The notes below the pieces were generated by a model. The model was not told where the DNA came from. It saw nothing but the letters and a program-made list of their open reading frames with translations, and made no database searches. A stretch of 64,000 bases of DNA. Origin: Xiphydria camelus (taxonomy: Eukaryota; Arthropoda; Insecta; Hymenoptera; Xiphydriidae). Of the stretch, positions 55,329-64,000 are shown piece after piece; position 1 is the first letter of the stretch, and the number at the start of each line of letters is the position of its first letter. The stretch covers positions 16,955,096 to 17,019,095 of the forward strand of contig OY783191.1 of the NCBI GenBank assembly GCA_963678675.1. Direction: 5' to 3'. The position numbers and the translations under genes are program-made.

Positions 55329-58119
55329 GGGGTAAGGCCACCATGGAACTTTTCAAAAATCGATTTTTTTTTTATTAGCTTAAAACCTTCCTTAAACCCT
55401 CAAGAATAAGAAAAAAAAGGTTTCGTAGTCAAAAAAAATTTCGAATCGGTCGTTTACGTCAATTTACAGAGACGCCGCGCGGCGCATTAACACTTAGCGC
55501 CATAGCCAACTATACGGTTTCCACCGCGCTCGGGCGAGCCAAACTACATTGAATAGGGAGATCTCCCCGATTAGTGGGCTAACTGTTAATTAAATGCATG
55601 TTGAGACGTATTATCGGAGTTGAGGCTCGTGTCATTAGCAGTACTATTCGGCCATTTATTTTATGTAAAGTCATTCTAGCTGTCAGACGGACGCCGCGTG
55701 CGTGATTTTGCTTCGTGTTTCATCAGTTTATCTTTTTACTACGAGTTACTGAAATTAGTGAATAAAATGTGTGATAAATCGAAATATGGTGGCTATAAAG
55801 CTAAACGAGGTGGAAGAAGTTTGTTTAAAAAGCCGTCTATGTCACGAAAGCGACCTGCAAACCGTTATGAAGCGGAGGCACTCGATTCCTCCGAAAGCGT
55901 CGGCACGTCCGCTAGGAAATTGAAGCTAAGTGGCGATGCTCGTAATATCGAAGTTGATGCATCGTTCGGTTATCGTTTCATCAATTGTGTGGCTGTTTTT
56001 TCAACAATTTCGTCAGTAGTGAAGTGTAAAATATGCGACTCAGGCGTCACATTTACTGAAAGTAGTATACGCGGACTTGGTTTTAAAATAGTTCTATCTT
56101 GTGAAAAGTGTGCGAAAACTGAAATTCCAAATTGTCCACTCATCAATAACAAAGCATATTACATCAATAGAAGAATTATTATAGCCATGCGACTGCTTGA
56201 AGTAGGTTTACACGGAATGAAGAAGTTCTGTGCTTTTATGGAACTTCCTCGGCCAATATTTCACTCATTTTATGATAAAGTAGTCAACATTATTTGTGAT
56301 GCTACTGAACGCGTTTCCAAGGCTAGCATGGAAAATGCAGTAAAAATAGAAAAAGAAGAAAATGCAAGAAAAGGTTTACCAAATGAATTGATAGTATCAG
56401 GAGACGGTTCGTGGAGAAAGCGGGGATTTTCATCATTGTTCGGTTTGGTGTCTTTGATCGGATGGAATACTGGGAAAGTAATCGATATAATTATAAAATC
56501 CAGTTACTGCAAGGCGTGCGAATATTGGAGAAAAATAAGTGATACTGCAGAGTATGATGAGTGGCTTGAAATACATCAAAATGATTGTCAAATAAATCAC
56601 ACGGGGTCGGCTGGTAAAATGGAGGTAGATGCAGTTATCGAAATGTTTCAGCGCTCTGAAACTTTATATCAAGTAAAATACGGCAGTTACATTGGAGATG
56701 GCGATAGTAAAACCTTTACAGGTCTTTTAAAGTCTGAACCATATGAAAGCTTTGTTATACATAAAAAAGAATGCATCGATCACGTGCAGAAAAGAATGGG
56801 CACTAGACTAAGAAATTTAAAAAAGAACGTACGCGGTCTCGGCGGAAAAGGAAAATTAACAAATAAACTTGTCGACGAGCTCTCAATTTATTATGGTTTG
56901 GCTATTCGCAGAAATCACGACTCTGTGGAAAAAATGAGAAATGAAATTTGGGCGACGTTATATCACAAGCTGTCAACGAATGAAAATCCTCAACACAGCA
57001 AGTGTCCAGCTGGTGAAAATTCATGGTGTTCGTGGCAAAAGGCAAAAGCCACCAATACATCAATTAGTACTTTTTTACACAAGCCGGCTCTATCGAAAAC
57101 AGTTTTCGACGCAATTAAACCAATCTACGAAGAGTTGAGCAGCGACGACCTTCTAAATCGATGCTTAGGTGGTTTTACGCAAAATAGCAATGAAAGTTTC
57201 AACGCAACGGTGTGGTCAATGTCCCCAAAATCTACGTCAAGCGGAAAAACCGTACTGGATATTGCTGGGAATCTTGCCGTGTGCACTTTCAACGATGGAA
57301 TTTGTAGTATAATGCAAGTTATACGACAGTTGGACATGACAGTTGGAAGGAATTGCTACAATTTCTGCGTTGAGGCGGACGAACTCCGCGTCGATTTTTC
57401 GAACCGATCGCTGACTGAGGCTGCAAAAACAGCTCGAATTGCCGCAAAATCAGCCAGAAAAGAAGAAGAAGAACTCAACATTAACATAGAAGGCCAACTA
57501 TACGGTGCAGGCATCGCGGATTAAAGGTATACTATAATTTTCGACCGTAAAATGTTACTTAAAACTTTAAACGCGTTTTTCTCAGAACACGAAATTTCAA
57601 ATCGGGCGAACCGATAGCGGCTACAAATCTTTATCGATTGCCTTGCAATTTTGAGGGTATCTTTATACCTATATAATCTAATAGACCACGTAGGGGTTTT
57701 TCGATAAGTTGTAAACTTTTTGTTTTATAAACGATTATGTATGAAATTCTTATGCGAAAACGTGAACTTTTCTTTTATATACTCACCATTTCTCGAAAAA
57801 TCAATATTTTCAAAATCCCCTACGTGGTCTATTAGTTTATGATATATATTAAAGAAAAATCTTTGGATTTTTGTTCTAGGTTCACGCTTGTGGGTACAGC
57901 CGGTTCGCCCGTTTTGGACCTCCACAAAAAATTCATCGTAGAAACCGGACCCTGGAACGGCCATTTCTTAACCAAAAATTAAAAACAAAATATTTTTTAG
58001 TAGCTTTGAAGATACTTGATAAAGTACTTTATAAGAAAATTCTATAGCTTTTACACTACTCCTAAAAAAAAATGCACAAAATCGTCCTTCCTTCTTGACG
58101 CACATGGTGGCCTTACCCC
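55329..58119 (+). mobile_element. Complete Kolobok-like DNA transposon, TTAA duplication
   Basis: Perfect 17-bp inverted ends, GGGGTAAGGCCACCATG, bound 2,791 bp, with TTAA at 55325-55328 and 58120-58123. The related site at about 42285 reads GTTTTGAGGGAAATG and holds no insertion, so it is an independent empty site (TTAA against TTGA). One long transposase frame fills the centre, with about 0.4 kb 5' and 0.6 kb 3' non-coding sequence. TTAA targets are known for Kolobok. Confidence 0.93.
55767..57524 (+). CDS. Kolobok-like transposase (Mutator-like transposase domain), intact
   Basis: An uninterrupted frame of 608 codons from 55698; I prefer the second ATG (55767, 585 residues, starting MCDKSKYGG) because the first 23 residues are hydrophobic and out of character. 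A basic N-terminus precedes possible zinc-binding pairs CKIC and CEKC (C110-C138 of the long form), VSGDGSWRKRG (D236), CKAC with a C-x3-H partner (271-301), GDGDSKTF (D334/D336), CIDHVQKRMGTRLR, the YYGLAIRRN block and TQNSNESFN (E499). D236, D334 or D336 and E499 are the likely catalytic triad. It would cut and paste the element at TTAA. Ends LYGAGIAD. Possibly still functional. Confidence 0.85.
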   Translation: MCDKSKYGGYKAKRGGRSLFKKPSMSRKRPANRYEAEALDSSESVGTSARKLKLSGDARNIEVDASFGYRFINCVAVFSTISSVVKCKICDSGVTFTESSIRGLGFKIVLSCEKCAKTEIPNCPLINNKAYYINRRIIIAMRLLEVGLHGMKKFCAFMELPRPIFHSFYDKVVNIICDATERVSKASMENAVKIEKEENARKGLPNELIVSGDGSWRKRGFSSLFGLVSLIGWNTGKVIDIIIKSSYCKACEYWRKISDTAEYDEWLEIHQNDCQINHTGSAGKMEVDAVIEMFQRSETLYQVKYGSYIGDGDSKTFTGLLKSEPYESFVIHKKECIDHVQKRMGTRLRNLKKNVRGLGGKGKLTNKLVDELSIYYGLAIRRNHDSVEKMRNEIWATLYHKLSTNENPQHSKCPAGENSWCSWQKAKATNTSISTFLHKPALSKTVFDAIKPIYEELSSDDLLNRCLGGFTQNSNESFNATVWSMSPKSTSSGKTVLDIAGNLAVCTFNDGICSIMQVIRQLDMTVGRNCYNFCVEADELRVDFSNRSLTEAAKTARIAAKSARKEEEELNINIEGQLYGAGIAD

Positions 58120-58689
58120 TTAAGGGAAATGTGAGGGACTGCGAACGCATTCCCAACCTACATTCACTAAGACATACCGCCCGCCTCGCCGTTACGACCG
58201 ATATACAGATTAGATCTAGATTAACGCGTTACTTAGGTTGCAATAATAGTGATCGGTAAGAAATGACGTAGAAATCCCCTTCGCGACGGAATACATATTT
58301 TGCGAGGCTGGCTCGCGAGGCCGCCGCGCAAGGCAGCCTCAAGACATTTTTACCTCGGAATATGTAGACAAACGAACGGCGGCAGCTTCACGAGGCAAGG
58401 CGTCCAACGCGAGGCATGTCTCGCGCGGCGGCCTCGCGATCCAGCCTCGCAAAGTCGACACATGGCTTTAGTCAATCCTCGGTCGTGAGCGGTGGAATGG
58501 GGAAGGGTGGAGAGCGGTGGGATGGGGCAGAGTCGTGAGCGGTGTAATGGGGCAGGGTCGAGATCGCTGTATGAGTGAGGAACGTACGGTAGCGCTGGAG
58601 TGTGTGGGTTTCGTTACGGTTTTTTCGTTGCATCGAGCGCGCTTTTAAAAAGCTTCTTTGCTGAGGGTACTAAAATTTGGCGGCACTGC

Positions 58690-59270
58690 ACTAATCCTGT
58701 GGCACTTTTCTATCTGGGAATATTGTGAGTGCAGTGTTAAATCATTTCAACTAACCGATACGGTTTAAATCCACCTCTCCACGTTTTCGGTCACTAGTCG
58801 TGTCACGCAGTAGTGTCTTCCAGATTTACGACCCTGAGGAGATCTACTCTCCATCGCACCTATCATAGCTATTAACTTGAAACTGAAGAATAAATGAAGC
58901 AAAAATCAATCGCTGTTTAGAGACTGTGCAGAGGGGGTCTGGTTTGTGTTGCTCGAGAGGGTTTCTTGGGGCGATGAAAGCTATTGTTTAGGTATATTAT
59001 GAGACGACGCAGTGTCGCACCGCCACTTAGAGGACTGTTCGGGCTCACCATAAATCTAGCGTTTAGGATCCTTTCTTTGGCGTACCGTAAGATGATATGA
59101 GAAGCCAGACTAGAGGGCGCAGAGTTAGTTGTGAGTTGTTTGTATTTCGTTTGGCGTATTTTTAGTTTTCCGGATTTTACCGCGTCGAGTGGCCGGCCAT
59201 ACGGAGCTCGTGTAGTCTGCGATCGGAGTCGCGACCTTTCTCGAGTAACCACCGTGCATTACTGTACATT

Positions 59271-59305
<35 letters not shown>

Positions 59306-59330
59306 CGATGACGAAGGCAATAGCTAAAAC
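58690..59330 (-). repeat. B-family repeat, copy 5 (inverted)
   Basis: The reverse complement of 54500-55085 in order: CACAATATTCCCAGATAG end, ACGACCCTGAGGAGATC, CTCGAGAGGGTTTCTTGG, and a (GT)n run near 59275. It forms the right arm of the 54.1-59.6 kb inverted structure. Confidence 0.75.
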
Positions 59331-59440
59331 TGGTACAGAACGAAGTCGAGAATGGGGAGAAAGATTTAAATTAACACAATCAAATAGTGATGTATCTGAT
59401 AAAAAAACAAAACATGTAGCCGCCACGCGCGGAAGAAGTG
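59308..59440 (+). pseudogene. MAKT-type gene start, right arm (deleted form)
   Basis: Begins MTKAIAKTGTERSREWGER and continues FKLTQSNSDVSDKK as in the left arm. The 25 residues from MAKTGKQ to the ITKA block are missing: the (GT)n run now abuts the second repeat. This points to a deletion adjoining the dinucleotide run. Confidence 0.5.
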
Positions 59441-59592
59441 AAACTTCGATACCAGTTTCTCTGAATTTGATTCCGATGGTATTAGTTTCAATTGGCTCTA
59501 TACAAGTCTTTTACAATGCTTCTTCGTAGAGCCAATTGAAACTAATACCATCGGAATCAAATTCAGAGAAACTGGTATCGAAGTTTCACTTT
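59437..59592. repeat. Palindrome (right edge of the inverted structure)
   Basis: GAAACTTCGATACCAGTTTC and GATTCCGATGGTATTAGTTT pair with their inverses across a short AT-rich loop; the same palindrome as 54091-54286. Confidence 0.8.
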
Positions 59593-60475
59593 TATTTTTA
59601 AAGTTTTCAATGCATGAATTTACATATAAATTTGCAATAAAAAATTTTTCAATTATACCATCGTTTATTTTGGATTGTTTCTGAAAAAAAAAGAAGATAA
59701 ATAGCCATTCAACGTATCTTGCCTGGTTTGTAAGATATGCTAAATTGAAAAGGAAGGAGATTTATGCGATGAGCACCACTAGGTACGCAGTCTGAGACAG
59801 ACATTTAGTGTTGCACCATTCTCACTCTCGTCGCTCTGACGTTTGTATGCGCACGCTGCTGCAGTTGGCTGCGAGTGTCAATGAGACAGAGGGTTGCTCT
59901 CGGTGTTTTGGATAGACGGAATTCGGAAAGCCGGTTTTATATCATCGCGACCATGAATACCTCGTCAACCTAGTAGCCCAGGCAGTATGCATTATCTTAT
60001 TTCCATTAGCTTCTTTCCAGCGCATTCTAGGTAAAAGGTAGGTATTATGAAAATTGTAGAGGATATAATTCTCTACAAGTTTTGTTTAAAACATATTTTT
60101 CTGAAAGAAACAATTTCAGAGTTGCGCATAAGTAAACTGGAGCGATTTTCTTACAATTGCATTAACGTACCCTTCTCAATCCAGTTTTTGATGTGAAACA
60201 TCTTTTGCCGCGTTGAGTTGGGAGTAAAATCACGAGATTCAGGGGACGTTTCAAGCGTTACCATGCCTGTGTGTGCGTCTGTGTGCGTCTCCCTACTCCA
60301 CTATATTTCAGCCGCGTTGCGTAGGGAGTGAAAGCTCACGAGGCGGAGACGTCTTGCCTATGTGTGCGTCTGCGTACGTTCCCCCGACTCTACTCTGCGT
60401 AAGGTTTGCTTGCGCACCTTCCGGCATGTCGTAAGAAGCGGCTTGAGACGAGACCTCGTGTCTAGTATTGTTCTT
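59593..60475. other. Spacer with a GC-richer tandem-like part
   Basis: About 60200-60470 has two related passages with CCGCGTTG-G-GGGAGT and TGTGTGCGTCTG. GATGTGAAACATC near 60192 recurs at 4265, 4570 and 4971. No gene recognised. Confidence 0.35.
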
Positions 60476-60655
60476 TTAATGTTATTTTTAAACGTGCTAA
60501 CCAATGATTAATCAATCCTCATGCTTTCATTAATGAGGGTAAATACTGCTTCGTACACCGATACAGTGAGCGTGGAGTTGTAAGTGGGGAAGCTAGCAGT
60601 CGGTGAAAGGGGACCACCGAGTCGTGGCGGAGAGAGCCGATGCGTCTCGAGTAAG
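60476..60655 (+). repeat. Dispersed repeat U, copy 2
   Basis: See copy 1 at 4609-4785. It is followed by the CACGCGTCCGTCGAAAGAAC sequence, which also follows, in rearranged order, at 4.3 kb. Confidence 0.75.
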
Positions 60656-60747
60656 CGTAACCACGCGTCCGTCGAAAGAACACGTGCGCCGGTGCACATT
60701 TATATTTATGACTGTGATACTATTAAACGTTACGAACCGTTGTGTCG

Positions 60748-61112
60748 AATTCCGTTTATCGCGAGATGGAACAGCGACCGATGGCAGAGTTAAGAGAGAG
60801 TAAACTAAATGCGCTTTTTGAATTAGACAAGTTAGAGTCAAGTGGTGTAAAAACGAGACTAGAAATATGTTGAATAAAAACGAGACACTCATACAAATCA
60901 TACTAAAATACATTTAGTTTCAGTTTAAAAATCGAACTCAAACTAAATGTATTTTAGTATGATTTGTACGAGAGTATCTCGTTTTTACCCAACATATTTC
61001 TAGTCTCGTTTTTACACCACTTGACCCTAACTTGTTTAATTCAAAAAGCGCATTTAGTTTACTCTCTCTTAACTCTGCCATCGGTCGCTGTTCCGTCTCG
61101 CGATAAAAACGG
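60748..61112. repeat. Long palindrome, about 180-bp arms
   Basis: GATGGAACAGCGACCGATGG at the left pairs with CCATCGGTCGCTGTTCCGTC at the right. Inner blocks TAAACTAAATGCGCTTTTTG and CATACTAAAATACATTTAGT also pair. The centre is near 60932. Confidence 0.85.
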
Positions 61113-61493
61113 TTCGTGTTTCGTATTATCTTCTTTCCAACGCCTCTCCTAGGTAAACGGTTCTACTTTTGGTTGATCAACGAAATTCATTGAATTTCAT
61201 TGAACAGTGCTTTGAGAAGAAAATCGCGTCGCGCGCGTGTTCCAAGTGTCTGGGATTGGCGTACGTTATGTTAGTAATGCTTCGATAGCGCAACTGTTAA
61301 GTTGCCGCGCTGGAAGAGTCGGTGGCCCAATTGGTAGAATGCGAAAGCAGGATTTTGAAGGGCGCGTTCCTCGTTTAACACATTTACAAGTGACAGCACA
61401 TTCTTTTGCAAAAATCTTAACTATCTCGCAACCAATGTTGAACAATTACCTGTATACTACTACTAAGTATCAAAGCAAACACGTAAAAATAAT

Positions 61494-63110
61494 TTGACAC
61501 CTCAAAACAACGAACAAAAACGAAAAATTTCCATTATCACGGAAGATAACCTCAAAACTCAATTGCCATGCCTCAACGGGGGCGAAGATAAAACGGAATA
61601 CGGTGAAGTAATTATCACCAGAAAAAAACGTCTATTCCAGGATACAGACAGAGAATCCAAAATGGCCAAAAACAACACCAACTTTCAAATCCCGTTGCAA
61701 AATAGACACGATCCAATAGCTAATAACAATGGCATGGAAGTCACCGAAGCGTATATACGGTTAGAAACCCACAGATAATAACAAAAAAAGAAAAAAACCA
61801 CCACCGTTCGTACTTCATGGGCTAATCACACACAATGATACGTTCTTAAAACAAACCGAAACATTAATCAAAGATAAATTTCATGTGAGATACACTCAGG
61901 GAACAACAGAAGTATATACAACGACCAAAGAGGACTACAATATACTGAAAGAAAACTGGCAGAAGTCAAAATTAAAATTTCACATTTACACCGACAAAAC
62001 GGAGAAAAGAAGGACTTTCGTAATCAAAGAATTACACGAAGAAACAATGGCAGATGACAATTAAAACAGAACTGACACAAATAGGCTACACCGTCCACAC
62101 CGTTCTCAAAATGAAGGGCCCAAAGAGACCACTATGTAGTCATGACAACAATTACAGGTCAAGTCAACTTCAACCACTTAAAAGAAAAAGCGCAGTATCT
62201 TGGACACGTCAAAGTCAGCTGGGAAACGTACGTGGTCAAACGACGATTCACACAGTGTCACAGATGTCAGGAATGGGGGCACGCCACGTCGAATTGCTTT
62301 GCAGATCCTGCATGTCATAAATATTGCAGAAAGTCACCTCACGAAAGATTGCACTAAGAGTAAAGACATACCAGCTAAATGCGCCAATTGCTCAGGAAAT
62401 CATCCTGCCAATGCAACTATCTGCCCGGTGTATGGCGAAAGAACGAAACGATTGAAAGCAGTGTGGAATGGACCATCACAACACAAGTCTAATATGGATG
62501 TACCTCAACTACACGTCTACAACGACAATGACTTTCCTGTACTTGGAACTAACGGACATCCACCGACGGCCGCTGCCAAGACAGCAATACCGCCTAACAT
62601 CGAACGACTAGATCAAAATTGGAAACCCCCAAGGACATCATCACTCCAAGCATCCTACAACTTGCCAAGCACACAGAAGCAGCCTCCAAGATTCCCAGCA
62701 TACCAGAGTCAGAACACACCTGAAGTACATCACAACAGCCACTAACAAACGCTCAAACACAAAGATACACAGGAAGATAATATAAACAAATTCATGTCGC
62801 TAACACAAAAGGTAAAAAACCTAAATCAACTAATAGACGTAGAGCTAATGCTAATGCTTAACTCGTGGACACATTCGCATTCCAACTCCAAAGCGCTACT
62901 ACCCGGTTGGAGAAGTTCAAGATTTTGTTGAGCTTCTACAACCAGCTAGGCAATTAATTAAGCAAATGGCTAATAAAAATAAAAACATTAGACTGTGCGG
63001 TTTGAATGCGGGTGTACACAATAAAAAGGGAGAACTTATCAACTCTCTTTCTAAGCACGAGATAGATATATGGAGCATTCTGTGTCAAGACAGCCACTTT
63101 TTTCCATGAG
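61494..63110 (+). pseudogene. Jockey-type LINE ORF1 and start of ORF2, decayed
   Basis: Pieces in shifting frames give an ORF1-like protein: a charged N-terminus (61494-61778, starting at TTG), HGLITHNDTFLKQ and FHVRYTQGTTEVY, a second central part, then zinc knuckles CHRCQEWGHATSNC (62256) and CANCSGNHPANATIC (62380), and a Pro/Gln-rich end at 62745. From about 62930, IRLCGLNAGVHNKKGEL and HEIDIW resemble the start of the ORF2 endonuclease domain. At least four frameshifts. Cut off near 63110 by repeat D. Confidence 0.75.
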
Positions 63111-63124
63111 TCAAACAAATCTGA

Positions 63125-64000
63125 TCAAGAGACACGGCAGTGTCTCGCGGCATGTTCGTTCAAGTAGTTCCGCGCTCAGACACGACAGCGCTGATGTCGC
63201 GAGCACCCGTGTCTCTTTACACCACAAATGTCTGCCCCCTGCACCCCTCAATTTTTACATCGAATTTTCTCAATAAATATACGGTTATAACCAAAACTAT
63301 GCTTAGTTACGCCATATAAATCGACTATTCTCTATCGATAGAGACCAGAGTAAATGTTGTAAGTTACATATTAACAGAGATTTTTCCTTAGCAACGCGAA
63401 GCCACGCCCCTTGCGCCTAAAAGTCGAGAATCCGATTTCTCGGGCGATATATATATGTCAAAATCTCACAAAAATTCCGCCTGTCTTCGGCGATATTCGG
63501 CCATGGTCGGAAATGTGTACACAGATGCGGCCACACGCATACGCCATCCAATGTATGTGAGAGTGTGTGAGAGAATATATTCCTTGAATGTTTAGTTGTC
63601 TTTCAAAATTGATAAAATATTTCCATTCGTGAAACGATTAACCTCGCGTTTATTTCGATCCTCGGACGCGCTTGTTAATAAAATGTAAAAATTCAGTGTA
63701 ATCGGAGTTATGAATCTCAATAGTGGTGAATGTGACAGACGCTCCGTATAGTTTAATAATCGTTTGTTTTTTTTCGATAATCGGGATAGTGAACGGATGC
63801 AGTGCTGTGCTTCTCTGGTTGCCTGTGCATAAAGAGCAGGAAAGGAGACGGCAGTATCTCAGAAGAATTGCCATCAGATAAGTTTAATTGTCATCTGACA
63901 GCTTTAACCTCACTTTCGATGGAAGGACAATTATCTTTGTGATAATTCTATTTTTTGTTTCAGCGTCATGCGAGCACGAGACGAATTGATGTCTTTTCTT
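63125..64000 (+). repeat. Dispersed repeat D, copy 2 (open at window edge)
   Basis: Starts ATCAAGAGACACGGCAGTG and parallels 31126-32000 to the end of the window. It truncates the LINE's ORF2. Frames on either strand differ between the copies through indels, so neither looks under coding constraint. Confidence 0.8.

Larger units (their letters stand above)
54480..58640 (+). repeat. B-family repeat, copy 4, interrupted by the Kolobok-like element
   Basis: Homologous to 41552-42560 in the same orientation. A 157-bp insert (55086-55242) and the 2,791-bp Kolobok-like element (55329-58119) interrupt it. Sequence resumes at 58124 with GGGAAATGTGAGGGACTGCG, matching 42290. Confidence 0.75.

Noticed and set aside
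61264..61345. tRNA-like stretch (GCTTCGATAGCGCAACTG...)
   Set aside because: It resembles a tRNA start, but I could not form a full cloverleaf or find a good internal B-box; it may be a degraded tRNA or SINE head.

Overview
This 64 kb window is eukaryotic nuclear DNA, most likely from an insect and probably a hymenopteran such as an ant. That is an inference from AT-richness, spliced gene fragments and an arthropod-type repertoire of transposons: mariner/Tc1 relatives with TA targets, piggyBac, Kolobok-like elements, Harbinger, Ty3/gypsy and a Jockey-type LINE. There is no bacterial-style operon, CRISPR array or rRNA. Almost all of the window is transposable-element (TE) sequence, much of it nested. 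I find one convincing long intact reading frame, a Kolobok-like transposase, one near-complete Tc1/mariner transposase, and one possible host exon.

Layout. 0-8.1 kb: pieces of a Kolobok-like gene at 1-473 and 7951-8114, apparently split by later insertions, including a 2.55 kb long-inverted-repeat element (5395-7947). 8-17 kb: unassigned AT-rich DNA, a TTAA-flanked 723 bp element (11104-11826), a dead Ty3/gypsy polymerase (12835-13933) and a 1.27 kb Tc1/mariner element (15550-16822). 17-19 kb: a GC/CpG-rich stretch. 19.9-27.4 kb: a stack of nested DNA transposons whose insertion order can be read from target-site duplications. 28.3-28.7 kb: possible host exon. 28.8-38.2 kb: a chain of fold-back elements, including a 2.17 kb mariner-type element with about 0.8 kb arms and a 516 bp piggyBac deletion derivative. 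38.3-41.1 kb: a Harbinger-like element with TAA duplications. 44.5-45.7 kb: a TA-flanked element ending in a PHD-like finger.

45.9-52.2 kb: the most unusual structure. It is a 6.28 kb palindromic element with arms of about 2.4 kb. The arms carry half of a DD41D-type transposase gene and exon-like pieces of a second gene I do not recognise. In the left copy the transposase frame is split by about 1.04 kb of almost pure purine (GA/GGGAGA) microsatellite. 54.1-59.6 kb: another inverted structure. One arm hosts the intact Kolobok-like element (55329-58119, TTAA duplication, perfect 17 bp termini), and an empty paralogous site is visible at 42.28 kb. 60.5-64 kb: dispersed repeats and a decayed Jockey-type LINE, interrupted at about 63.1 kb by a repeat whose second copy lies at 31.1 kb.

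Themes: (1) at least five unrelated elements use TTAA targets, several with the empty site inferable; (2) about fifteen long palindromes or fold-backs are present; (3) short transposon-type protein modules (YHxxCYRxFT, SDGAxxQxKN with HGKG, HSHLDFFP with GERFHQD, and a CAWxKxxLC module) recur as broken exons. All family names come from recognised motifs, not database searches.
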